Assembly (NCBI GenBank): GCA_018715165.1
Contig: DVMC01000097.1
Span: 1 to 14,119, forward strand
Source: Limiplasma pullistercoris
GTDB taxonomy: Bacteria > Bacillota > Clostridia > Christensenellales > Aristaeellaceae
Direction: 5' to 3'
Length of the DNA: 14,119 bases
Both the position numbers and the translations under genes were made by a program. Below the pieces are notes generated by a model that was given only the letters and a program-made list of their open reading frames with translations, did not search any database and was not told the DNA's origin. Below are positions 6,574 to 13,720 of this stretch, in pieces (position 1 is the stretch's first letter; each line of letters opens with the position of its first letter).

Positions 6574-8964
6574 GTGAAACTGGCGATGAACATGATCCGG
6601 CAGTATGCGGATATCCCCGTGACGCCGGAGGAATATACCCAGCGGATGATCATGACAGGCACCGCCGTGGAGGCTACCGAGGACATCAGCGGCGGCATGG
6701 AGAAGGTCGTGGTGGGCCGCGTGCTCACCTGTGAGGACGTGGAGGGCACGCACCTGCACGAGTGCACCGTGGACGTGGGCGGCCCGGAGACGCTGCACAT
6801 CGTGTGCGGCGCGCCCAACGTGGCGGCGGGCCAGCTGGTGCCCGTGGCGCTGGACGGCGCGCACCTGCCCGGCGGCGTGAAGATCAAGAAGGGCAAGCTG
6901 CGCGGCCTGATCTCCGAGGGCATGATCTGCTCTGGCGAGGAGCTCCACGTGCCCACGGAGCTCTACCCCAACATCGAGGAAAAGGGCATTCTGGTGTTCC
7001 ACGAGGACTATCCCCTCGGCGCGGACGTGAAGCCCATATTGGGCATCGACGACACGGCGGTGGATTTTGAGATTCTGGCCAACCGTCCGGACTGCCTGTG
7101 CGCCATCGGCATCGCGCGCGAGACGGCGGCGGCGCTGGATACCGAGTTCCATGCCCCCGAAATCACCGTGACCGAGGCGGGCGGCGACATCCATGACGAG
7201 GTGAAGGTGCGCGTGGAGGCCCCGGACCTGTGCCCGCGCTACGCCGCGCGCGTCATCAAGAACGTGCGCATCGCGCCCTCGCCCCTGTGGCTGCGCAAGT
7301 ACCTGCACGGCGCGGGCCTTCGCGCCATCAACAACATCGTGGACATCACCAACTACATCATGATCGAATACGGCCACCCCATGCACGCCTTTGACCTGAG
7401 CAAGGTGCGCGGCCGGCAGATCGTGGTGCGCCGCGCCCATCCCGGCGAGACGCTGACCACGCTGGACGGAAACGAGCGCGCCCTGCGCACCGACGACCTG
7501 GTCATCTGCGATGAGGAGCGCGCCACGGGCCTGGCCGGCATCATGGGCGGCGAGGAGAGCGAGATCACCGAAGCCACCACGGAGGTGATGTTCGAGTGTG
7601 CGGCGTTTGACCGCACGGCCATCCGCCTGACCAGCCGCGCGCTGGGCATGCGCACCGAGAGCAGCGGCCGCTTCGAGCGCGGCGTGGCCCCCGGCACCGT
7701 GATGGAGGCGCTGGAGCGCGCCTGCATGCTGGTCAACCTTTTGGACGCGGGCGACGTGGTGTCCGGCGTGATCGACCTCTATCCCAACCCGCGCCCCGCG
7801 CAGGTGATCACCGCCAGCGTGGCGCACATTCAGGAGCGCGCGGGCGTGGACATTCCCGCCGACGACATGGTGCGCATCCTGCGCAAGCTGCACTTCGGCT
7901 GCGAGCGCGACGGCGACACCCTCACCGTGACCGTGCCCGCCTTCCGCGAGGACCTCGACGGCGAGGCCGACATCTGCGAGGAATGCCTGCGCATCTACGG
8001 CTACCAGCACATTCCCGCCACGCCGCTCCGCGGCCAGACCACCCAGGGCGGCGTCAGCCCCATGAAGGCCCTCAAGGACCGCGCCGCGCGCCTGCTCACC
8101 GGCATGGGCTATCTGGAGGTCATGAACTTCAGCTTCACCGGCGTGAAGGAGATCCAGAAGCTCGGCCTGCCGGAGGGCGACCTGCGCAACGACCCCATGC
8201 CCATCCTCAACCCCCTGGGCGAGGACGCGGCCGTGATGCGCCCCACGCTGGCCTGCGGCATGCTGCGCACCCTGGCCTTCAACATGAACCATTCCACCCC
8301 GGCGGCCCGCCTGTATGAGATGGCGGCGGTGTTCGATCATCATCACCGCACGGACGAGGGCCTGCCCACCGAGACGCAGACCCTCTGCCTGGGCGCCTAT
8401 GGCCCGCAGGAGGACTTCTTCACCGTGCGCGGCGCGGTGGAGGCCATTCTGCGCGCGGGCGGCATCGCCTGCGAGGTCGAGGCCGGCGGCGATGCGTACT
8501 ACCACCCGGGCCGCTGCGCGCGCCTTACGCGCGGCGGCGTGACCTTTGCCGTCGTGGGCGAGGTTCACCCCGACGTGCGCGAGCGCTTCGACATGCCCAG
8601 GCGCGCCGTGATGGCCGAAATCAACCTGCAAACGCTTTTGGAGGCTTTCCGTCCCATGGGCGAGATGAAGCCCCTGCCGCGCTTCCCGGCGGTGCAGCGC
8701 GACCTGGCGCTGGTCATGGAGGAGGGCGTGGCCGTGGGCCCGCTGATGGCCGATATGCGCAGGGCCGCCGGCAAGCTGCTGGAGAGCATGGAGCTGTTCG
8801 ACGTCTACCGCGGCGCCCAGGTGGCCGCGGGCCACAAGAGCGTGGCCTTCTCGCTCACCTTCCGCGCCTCCGACCGCACCCTCACCGACGAGGAGGTGCA
8901 GGCCGCCATGGACAAGGTGACGCGCGTCTGCGCCGAGAAGCACGGCGCGACGGTGAGGGCGTAA
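6574..8964 (+). CDS. pheT: Phenylalanine-tRNA ligase beta subunit
   Basis: This 796-residue partner of PheS carries tRNA binding and editing. Domains in order are: an EMAP/tRNA-binding OB fold at about 44-150 (VVVGRVLTCEDVEG ... GLISEGMICSGEEL); the B3/B4 editing domain at about 210-390 (NNIVDITNYIMIEYGHPMHAFD, GIMGGEESEI); B5 at about 400-475; a catalytic-like core with no active synthetase motifs; and a C-terminal ferredoxin-fold anticodon-binding domain from about 699 (PRFPAVQRDLALVM). Length is normal for bacterial PheT. The start is GTG at 6574 with AGAAGGAGG upstream. It is co-transcribed with pheS under the T-box and ends before a strong hairpin. Confidence 0.97.
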   Translation: MKLAMNMIRQYADIPVTPEEYTQRMIMTGTAVEATEDISGGMEKVVVGRVLTCEDVEGTHLHECTVDVGGPETLHIVCGAPNVAAGQLVPVALDGAHLPGGVKIKKGKLRGLISEGMICSGEELHVPTELYPNIEEKGILVFHEDYPLGADVKPILGIDDTAVDFEILANRPDCLCAIGIARETAAALDTEFHAPEITVTEAGGDIHDEVKVRVEAPDLCPRYAARVIKNVRIAPSPLWLRKYLHGAGLRAINNIVDITNYIMIEYGHPMHAFDLSKVRGRQIVVRRAHPGETLTTLDGNERALRTDDLVICDEERATGLAGIMGGEESEITEATTEVMFECAAFDRTAIRLTSRALGMRTESSGRFERGVAPGTVMEALERACMLVNLLDAGDVVSGVIDLYPNPRPAQVITASVAHIQERAGVDIPADDMVRILRKLHFGCERDGDTLTVTVPAFREDLDGEADICEECLRIYGYQHIPATPLRGQTTQGGVSPMKALKDRAARLLTGMGYLEVMNFSFTGVKEIQKLGLPEGDLRNDPMPILNPLGEDAAVMRPTLACGMLRTLAFNMNHSTPAARLYEMAAVFDHHHRTDEGLPTETQTLCLGAYGPQEDFFTVRGAVEAILRAGGIACEVEAGGDAYYHPGRCARLTRGGVTFAVVGEVHPDVRERFDMPRRAVMAEINLQTLLEAFRPMGEMKPLPRFPAVQRDLALVMEEGVAVGPLMADMRRAAGKLLESMELFDVYRGAQVAAGHKSVAFSLTFRASDRTLTDEEVQAAMDKVTRVCAEKHGATVRA

Positions 8965-8997
8965 GCGGCGCAGAAGATCCGGAAGGAAAAGAAAATC

Positions 8998-9040
8998 AGG
9001 CAAAGAAGCGCCCGGCGGAAGGCCGGGCGCTTCTTTGCCT
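8998..9040. terminator. Bidirectional terminator hairpin between convergent pheT and the reductase gene
   Basis: A 19-bp perfect stem (8998-9016 with 9022-9040) has a 5-base loop. The outer part is A/T-rich. A core 9-bp GC stem (9008-9016/9022-9030) is followed on the plus strand by TTCTTT. On the minus strand the stem is followed by GATTTTCTTTT. It can therefore end transcripts from both sides, as expected between convergent genes. Confidence 0.85.
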
Positions 9041-9101
9041 GTCTGATGCCCCCTCCAAAACAGCCCTGCGTCAAAAGGGCGGAGAGGCCATGCATCAAAC
9101 A

Positions 9102-9134
9102 GGGGCGGGATGCGCATGACGCGCGTCCCGCCCC
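9102..9134 (-). terminator. Second hairpin downstream of the reductase gene
   Basis: A 14-bp GC-rich stem (9102-9115 with 9121-9134, one G-U pair) with a 5-base loop lies 26 bases past the reductase stop. On the minus strand only a short TGTTTG follows, so it is a weak terminator by itself. It may act as a 3'-end stabiliser ahead of the hairpin at 8998-9040. Confidence 0.55.
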
Positions 9135-9160
9135 GTGGGGATTCCGTTGTGAGCCTTCGT

Positions 9161-10870
9161 TTACAGGCCCTCGGCCGCGGTTTCGGCGGCGAAGCGGCCG
9201 CTGTTGGCGGCAAAGGAGACGCCGATGCCCACGCCGGGGTACTGGCGGGTGAAGGCGTTGCCCGCGATCAGCTCGCCGGAGGCGTACAGGCCCTCGACCA
9301 CCTGGCCCTCGCCGTCGAGCACCTGGCAGTTGTCGTTGACCTCGATGCCGGGAATGGTGCCGAAGGTGCGCAGCGTGACCTTTTCAATGTAGAAGGGCGC
9401 GGTTTCCACCTTGGTGGCCTTGGCGGCGGCCAGCTCATACTCCAGGGCGGGAATCGCCTCGCCCGCGTCGGCCGCCTGGTTGTAGGCGTCGATGGTCTTT
9501 TGCAGCTGCTCGGCGTCGATGCCGTTGTCCCCGGCCAGGGCCTCGATGGTGTCGTACTGCTTCACATAGCCCTTTTCGATCTTCTGGTTGATGGTGTCCA
9601 TATCGGCATAGTTGGCGTCCGCGATGAGGAAGGCGGCCTTCTCCGGCTGCTGGGACACCGCGCGCTGCAATACGTACTTGGGTTCGCCCTCGCCCACGAA
9701 GCGCTCGCCGTTGAGGTTGACCAGGAAGTTGGCGGCGATCAGGTCGGAGCCGTCCGGCGCGACGATGGAGCCCATGCTGCCGTCGCCCACGATCTTGGTG
9801 CCGAACGGACGGGTCATCACAATGCCGTCGCCCGTGGCGCCCGCATTGGTGGAGAGCACGCCGTCGGCAAACAGGGGCAGGTATTCCTCCATCAGTTCGG
9901 GGTTGCTGCCGAAGCCGCCGGTGGCCAGGATGACCGCCTTGGCGTGGATGTCGTAGCGCTGCTCGCGGTCCTCGGCCACCACGCCGGTCACCTTGCCGTC
10001 CTCCACGATCAGCTCGGTGGCGGTGGTGCCCATGCGCAGGTCAAAGGTGTTTTCCTTCACATAGCTGTTGAGGAAATCGCCGAAGCTCTGGCCGCGGTTC
10101 TCGGTACGGATGGCGTACACCTTGTCCGAATAGGTGCTGGTGGCCTCGGTTTCCCCGGTGAAGGGGGTGCCGTAGGCGATCAGGCGGTTGAGAAGCACAT
10201 CGCTCTTGGCGTAGACGTTTTCCACCAGCTCGGTGCGCACCTGGGTGCCGGAGGTGTAGGTGAACAGCACGTCAAAATCCTCCGTGGTGCACTCCACGCC
10301 GTCGCGCACATGGTATTCCGAGCTGATGCCGGCGATGGCGCCGCCGGAGGCCGGCAGCGAGCCGCTGACCATGTCCAGCTTCTCCAGCACGATGAAGCTG
10401 ACGTCCGGATAGTCCTCCTTGAGCTCGTAGGCCGCCATCAGGCCGGAGATGCCCGCGCCCACGATGACGATGTCGGTTTCCACCGCTTCGCCCTGCGCAA
10501 GCTCGGCGGCTTCCTTCTCCTGCTTGAAGGGCGTCACGTCCACGCCGCCGGCCGTGAGAGCGGCTTCCACCGCCGCCAGGATGGCTTCGCTGGTGATGGT
10601 GGCGCCGGCCACGGCGTCCACCGTCAGGCTCTGCTCCTCCACGATGCGGGCGGGAATGGCCTCCACCGCCTTGTCGCCGATGCCGGGGGTTTCATTGTTC
10701 TCGCCCACGGTGACGGCCGTGATGCGGCCGTCCTCATAGCTGACGGTCACCGGTACGTCGCCGCCCATGCCGGGCGCAGAGGCGGTATAATCCTCCGCAA
10801 ACGCGCCGACGCAGGACGTCAGCAGCACACAAGCGCACAGGATGCCAAGGGCTTTCTTCCATAGATGCAT
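9161..10870 (-). CDS. Exported FMN-binding/FAD-dependent reductase of the fumarate reductase (flavocytochrome c) superfamily
   Basis: This is a 569-residue exported flavoprotein. The signal peptide (MHLWKK, hydrophobic core, LLTSC at residues 17-20, then AFA|ED) could be cut as a lipoprotein at Cys20 or after Ala25. Residues about 28-108 form an FMN-binding domain with the covalent-flavin motif DAVAGATIT (85-93), Thr93 being the likely FMN attachment. From about 132 an FAD-dependent reductase domain begins with the dinucleotide fold IVIVGAGISGL. It ends with GLYASGELIAGNAFTRQYPGVG. No c-type haem motif is present. Family members accept electrons outside the membrane to reduce fumarate, urocanate, cinnamates and similar enoates. 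The substrate here is unknown, because the usual HHTMGGI and HGxNRxGG signatures are replaced. I chose the ATG at 10870 because GGGAGGA lies 9 bases upstream; the longer frame would put that site inside the gene. Confidence 0.88.
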   Translation of the reverse strand: MHLWKKALGILCACVLLTSCVGAFAEDYTASAPGMGGDVPVTVSYEDGRITAVTVGENNETPGIGDKAVEAIPARIVEEQSLTVDAVAGATITSEAILAAVEAALTAGGVDVTPFKQEKEAAELAQGEAVETDIVIVGAGISGLMAAYELKEDYPDVSFIVLEKLDMVSGSLPASGGAIAGISSEYHVRDGVECTTEDFDVLFTYTSGTQVRTELVENVYAKSDVLLNRLIAYGTPFTGETEATSTYSDKVYAIRTENRGQSFGDFLNSYVKENTFDLRMGTTATELIVEDGKVTGVVAEDREQRYDIHAKAVILATGGFGSNPELMEEYLPLFADGVLSTNAGATGDGIVMTRPFGTKIVGDGSMGSIVAPDGSDLIAANFLVNLNGERFVGEGEPKYVLQRAVSQQPEKAAFLIADANYADMDTINQKIEKGYVKQYDTIEALAGDNGIDAEQLQKTIDAYNQAADAGEAIPALEYELAAAKATKVETAPFYIEKVTLRTFGTIPGIEVNDNCQVLDGEGQVVEGLYASGELIAGNAFTRQYPGVGIGVSFAANSGRFAAETAAEGL

Positions 10871-10917
10871 TTGTGATTCCTCCCGATCCATTGAAGATGT
10901 TGCTTGGAAAGCAGCCT

Positions 10918-10947
10918 ATTATAGCAATCCTGTCCGCCGTGTGTCAA
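10918..10947 (-). promoter_or_regulatory. Strong promoter of the exported reductase
   Basis: Minus-strand TTGACA (10942-10947) and TATAAT (10918-10923) are both perfect consensus, separated by 18 bases. The -10 lies about 48 bases before the ATG. It lies between the SCP2-like gene and the reductase, so the reductase can be expressed on its own. Confidence 0.9.
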
Positions 10948-10983
10948 TGGATAGGGACGGAAACCCGAAGGGCCGGCGGCGGC

Positions 10984-11355
10984 CTAGAGAAATTCGGCGA
11001 AGCGCATCAACGCGGCTCTATCCCCGCGGACGCGGATCTTGCCGCGCAAAAGCGCCGCCAGGGGCGCAAGCTCGCGGCGAAAGACGGCGAGCAGGTCTTT
11101 TTCGCACCCGGAGACGGCCACATCCACGGGCGCATCGGGCGCGAGGGATGAAAAAGCGCCGTCCTCCAGCGCGAAGGCGCGGGTATAGCCGCTGTCCGCC
11201 GCCAGGACGGCATAGCGGCCGCTGACGCCCGCAAGCGCGTCCGGGTGCCGGGCCAGCGCGGCGCACACGCCGTCCATCAGGCCCGGCAGGTCCAGACCGC
11301 CGTCGGCGTCCCGGTACAGGGCGCGGATTTCCCGTTTAAGATCCGCCTTGCTCAC
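10984..11355 (-). CDS. SCP2-like lipid-binding domain protein
   Basis: This is a 123-residue protein whose second half has the pattern of SCP-2 (sterol carrier) domains: a strand (AFALEDGAFSSL), PVDVAVSGCEKDLLAVF with the usual polar turn before a helix, then LAALLRGKIRVRGDRAALMRF, which fits the conserved G-K-x-x-x-x-G-D motif near the C-terminus. In bacteria such stand-alone domains are thought to hold lipids or other hydrophobic ligands; no enzyme activity is expected. The start is GTG at 11355, with GGGAGG 8 bases upstream. It overlaps the stop of the upstream phosphatase by 4 bases (GTGA), so the two are translationally coupled. There is no signal peptide or membrane segment. No strong terminator separates it from the reductase promoter. 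Confidence 0.72.
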   Translation of the reverse strand: MSKADLKREIRALYRDADGGLDLPGLMDGVCAALARHPDALAGVSGRYAVLAADSGYTRAFALEDGAFSSLAPDAPVDVAVSGCEKDLLAVFRRELAPLAALLRGKIRVRGDRAALMRFAEFL

Positions 11356-11825
11356 GGGCGGGGCCTCCCTTCGCCTTCGGCGGCCAGACGATCCGCGAGG
11401 GCGCGGCAGCCGCGTGAAACGTCCCGCCAGGTCTGTTCAAAATCGCCGGTGAACCAGGGGTCGGCCACGTCGCCGCCCTCGCCGCAGAAGGACAGCAGCT
11501 TGCAGAGCTTATGCTCCGGGTCACCTCCGAAAAGGGTTTGCATGTTGCGCAGGTTATATGCGTCCATGCCCACGATCAGGTCATATTCGGCGTAGTCGGC
11601 GCGGGTGAGACGGCGGGCGGTCTTGCCGTCGCAGCGGATGCCGTGCTCGGCCAGCTTGCGGCGCGTGCCGGGATGCACGGGATGGCCCAGCTCCTCGGCG
11701 CTGGTGGCGGCGGAGGCGGTCACAATGCCGCGCAGGCCCCGTTTTTCAAGCAGATCGCGGAAAACAAACTCCGCCATGGGGCTGCGGCAGATGTTGCCGT
11801 GGCAGACGAATAGTATTTTTATCAT
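11352..11825 (-). CDS. Low-molecular-weight protein-tyrosine phosphatase
   Basis: This 157-residue cytoplasmic phosphatase removes phosphate from protein tyrosines through a cysteinyl intermediate. The P-loop is at residues 8-14 (CHGNICR, the C-x5-R motif, followed by SPMAE). The general-acid Asp is in DPWF at about 122-125, and the length matches the family. Arsenate reductases share the fold, but the DP-W/F loop favours a phosphatase. Ribosome-binding sequence before ATG 11825 is poor (GAAGGG about 13 bases away), unlike the strong sites of other genes here. The start lies at the edge of the A/T-rich mobile DNA, so its original upstream region may have been changed by insertion. It is the first gene of a pair with the SCP2-like protein. 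Confidence 0.92.
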   Translation of the reverse strand: MIKILFVCHGNICRSPMAEFVFRDLLEKRGLRGIVTASAATSAEELGHPVHPGTRRKLAEHGIRCDGKTARRLTRADYAEYDLIVGMDAYNLRNMQTLFGGDPEHKLCKLLSFCGEGGDVADPWFTGDFEQTWRDVSRGCRALADRLAAEGEGRPRP

Positions 11826-11952
11826 ATCTCTTATATCCCTTCATAAGCCTTCAAACCTTGATATTACGGGTTTTCCGGCGCTTTTTTCGATTTTTGTGTT
11901 TTGCCCTAAACTCACACAATTCTTTGTAAATCTACGCAAATTCACGGGCAAA

Positions 11953-11976
11953 TGGTGTAGTAAGTGGTGTAGTAAC
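11953..11976. repeat. Tandem 12-base repeat near the element end, probable integrase arm sites
   Basis: Two adjacent copies of TGGTGTAGTAA plus one variable base lie at 11953-11964 and 11965-11976, just 12 bases outside the int stop codon. Tn916-type integrases bind short direct repeats near the element ends with their N-terminal domain. Position and form fit such arm sites, but binding is inferred. Confidence 0.6.
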
Positions 11977-11987
11977 TTGGTGCATTT

Positions 11988-13187
11988 TCAACCTGATTTT
12001 CTCTGCTTTTCCGGCGTGACAGTTCCCTTGAAATCTATGATTTTCGCCATCTGCTCCGCTGCCCGGTCATAGCTGGCGTGAGTGTAGACATTCAGCGTCA
12101 CTCCCACATCAGAGTGTCCCATCACATACTGCAAGGTCTTTATATCCATACCGGCGTTTGCCATATTGGTACAGAAAGTATGGCGGAACACATGGGGCGT
12201 GATATGCGGCAGCGGCTTGTCCGGGTACAGCTTTTTATACTTTTTCATCGCCCAGCGCATTTCATTTTCGATATGCAACGCCACCTTGGGCTTGTCGTCC
12301 TTATCCAGCAGCAGAAAGCCGCTGTACCCGTCTACAATGATTTCCGTCTTTATCTTCCTGCGGCGTTTAAGGATATTGTTCAGACTTTGATAGACTTCCT
12401 CTGTCATGGGAATAAAGCGGCAGCCGCACTCCGTCTTGGTTTTCTCGACGTAATACTTTCCGCCCCGTTCCCGGACAAGCTGGTGGTCTACCCGGATTCG
12501 CCGGTTTTCAAAATCCAAATCACTTTTTGCAAGGCCGCAAAACTCACTGACACGCATACCCGTTCCCAGCAGCACGACAAATTCATCATAATACTTGGTG
12601 TAGGTTTTATCCTCCCGGATAAAGCCCATCCAAATCTCCTGCTGTTCCTCCGTCATGGCAATCCGCTTCTGTGAGTCATTGGGAACCACGTCCACTAATT
12701 TGAAGTCAAAAGGATTGCGGCGGATAATATCCTCGTTATAAGCCATCTGAAAAGCGGGTTTCACAACGCCCCTGACGCTGGTAATAGTGCTGTACCCTTT
12801 CCCGTCGCTGTGGAGCTTCATAATCCACTGTTGCGCGTCTGATACCTTAATATCCCTTATCTGCCGGTAGCCAAAAGCTTCTTTTTTAATCAGGTTCAGA
12901 ACAAAATTGTAACCGACTTTGGTATTGTAGCGCACACCCTGTTTCAAGGTGATATAGCGTTCCACAAGGGCAATCACGGTTGCCTTTCCAGCAGCATAGT
13001 CAATCCCTTCGTCAAGCTGCTTCTGGATTTCTTTTTCCTTTTCCCGCAATTCCTTCAAATCAGAGGAATAGATGGTCTGCCGTTTGCCTTGGATGTCTGT
13101 ATAGCGGTACTGATAAATCAGGTCTTTTCTCTGGCTCTCTCCTGTCCGCAGGATTCTTCCTTTATGGTCTTTGCGTTTCTCGGACAT
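11988..13187 (-). CDS. int: Tn916-type tyrosine recombinase (integrase)
   Basis: This 399-residue integrase excises and inserts the element by strand exchange. The N-terminus MSEKRKDHKGRILRTGESQR is almost the Tn916 Int opening, an arm-binding domain that recognises terminal direct repeats. A core-binding SAM-like domain covers about 72-165. The catalytic domain has Arg212 (GTGMRVSE), Lys near 249-251, HVFRH at 332-336, His358 (MGHSD) and the nucleophile Tyr368 (NVYTH), so it looks intact. Length matches Tn916 Int (405). ATG 13187 has AAAGGAG 8 bases upstream. The alternative ATG at 13232 would add 15 residues reaching into the inverted repeat. Transcription runs outward, toward the host phosphatase gene. 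Confidence 0.96.
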   Translation of the reverse strand: MSEKRKDHKGRILRTGESQRKDLIYQYRYTDIQGKRQTIYSSDLKELREKEKEIQKQLDEGIDYAAGKATVIALVERYITLKQGVRYNTKVGYNFVLNLIKKEAFGYRQIRDIKVSDAQQWIMKLHSDGKGYSTITSVRGVVKPAFQMAYNEDIIRRNPFDFKLVDVVPNDSQKRIAMTEEQQEIWMGFIREDKTYTKYYDEFVVLLGTGMRVSEFCGLAKSDLDFENRRIRVDHQLVRERGGKYYVEKTKTECGCRFIPMTEEVYQSLNNILKRRRKIKTEIIVDGYSGFLLLDKDDKPKVALHIENEMRWAMKKYKKLYPDKPLPHITPHVFRHTFCTNMANAGMDIKTLQYVMGHSDVGVTLNVYTHASYDRAAEQMAKIIDFKGTVTPEKQRKSG

Positions 13188-13215
13188 TGTCAAACTCCTT
13201 TCCGTGATGGAAAGA

Positions 13216-13252
13216 GCCTTGATATGACACATTTATTGTATCATATCAAGGC
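13216..13252. repeat. Inverted repeat between xis and int
   Basis: Arms GCCTTGATATGA (13216-13227) and TCATATCAAGGC (13241-13252) are perfectly complementary over 12 bp around a 13-base loop. It lies about 30 bases before the int start on the minus strand. There is no good T-run on the minus side (CTCTTTCC only), so it may be an attenuating hairpin or a protein site that tunes int relative to xis. Confidence 0.65.
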
Positions 13253-13272
13253 CGCCTTTTACATCACAAATT

Positions 13273-13467
13273 TCAGATAGAATAAGCCTGTTCAATGTAC
13301 TGGTCGAACAGGCGGCGTTTAATCAAGCGTTTATTTCCTACCCATAAGACAAACCGGCAATTCTGGTCGTTTGTCAGGTCACGCAGTTTATTGATACCAA
13401 TTCCAGAATAAGCCGCAGCTTCTTCCAGACTTAAATTACTCTTCTCCCAAATAGGGACTTCTTTCAT
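13273..13467 (-). CDS. xis: Tn916-type excisionase
   Basis: This is a 64-residue winged-helix-type recombination directionality factor. It opens MKEVPIWEKSNLSLEEAAAYSGIGINKLRDL, matching the plan of Tn916 Xis (MKQ-x-PIWE ... LTIEEASKYFRIGENKLR) and ends in a basic patch, GNKRLIKRRLFDQYIE. It bends DNA at the element ends and favours excision by Int. I chose the ATG at 13467, since GGAGGT (minus strand, about 13475-13480) then sits at normal distance. The ATG two codons upstream (13473) would be only about three bases from that site. It lies 85 bases upstream of int and is probably co-transcribed with it. Confidence 0.93.
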   Translation of the reverse strand: MKEVPIWEKSNLSLEEAAAYSGIGINKLRDLTNDQNCRFVLWVGNKRLIKRRLFDQYIEQAYSI

Positions 13468-13494
13468 AGGCATTTACCTCCATACATGAAATAA

Positions 13495-13568
13495 GCCAGA
13501 CAGGAGAAGGTCGGCAACGAAGTCCGGCAACGGGCTTCAAAAAACCTCAAAAGCAATCTCTGTCTGGC
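13495..13568. repeat. Inverted repeat enclosing two GGCAAC units upstream of xis
   Basis: GCCAGACAG (13495-13503) and CTGTCTGGC (13560-13568) are perfect 9-bp complements, extendable by three pairs across a bulge. The 56-base interior contains two copies of CGGCAAC (13512-13518 and 13525-13531). It also contains an 8-bp hairpin at 13519-13526/13531-13538 with a GCAA tetraloop. It lies in the untranslated region in front of xis, so it could be an mRNA leader structure or a protein-binding region. Confidence 0.55.
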
Positions 13569-13628
13569 GGTTTGGTTATTTATTACTTTTTCTTTTATTT
13601 TTCTGTTGCTTTGGTTGTCATAGGGGAG

Positions 13629-13653
13629 AAAAGCCCGCAGTTACGGGCTTTTT
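13629..13653. terminator. Bidirectional terminator after the VirE-like gene
   Basis: AAAAGCCCG (13629-13637) pairs with CGGGCTTTT (13644-13652) around a 6-base loop, with T-runs on both strands. On the minus strand it lies 68 bases past the stop of the VirE-like gene. It would separate that gene from xis-int. No convincing promoter for xis was found in the A/T-rich stretch 13570-13625. Confidence 0.8.
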
Positions 13654-13701
13654 CCCGGCAACCGGCCCGGCAACGGGATAGCAACGGGGTCGGCAACCGG
13701 C
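13654..13701. repeat. Array of four 12-base iteron-like repeats
   Basis: Four contiguous imperfect units of 12 bases start at 13654, 13666, 13678 and 13690, with consensus ccCGGCAACGGg; the third is degenerate (AGCAAC). Two more units lie at 13510 and 13523, across an A/T-rich tract (13571-13610). Each good unit is itself a tiny palindrome with a GCAA centre. The array sits between the VirE-like stop codon and the terminator. Possible roles are replication-initiator, integrase-accessory or excisionase sites; none is proven. Confidence 0.65.
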
Positions 13702-13720
13702 TGTCATTTCCCCGGATTTT

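Noticed and set aside
6388..9213. Very long open frame on the minus strand opposite pheS-pheT (941 codons)
   Set aside because: It is antisense to pheT and part of pheS and rich in His, Ala, Arg and Gly, typical of the mirror frame of GC-rich genes. It has no recognisable domain, and pheST are certain.
9110..10864. Long plus-strand open frame opposite the exported reductase (584 codons)
   Set aside because: It is a GC-rich mirror frame dominated by Gly, Ala, Val and His with no domain. The minus-strand flavoprotein has clear motifs, promoter and ribosome binding site.
13510..13701. Possible CRISPR array from the repeated CGGCAAC units
   Set aside because: Units are 12-13 bases, tandem without unique spacers of CRISPR length, and no cas genes are present.
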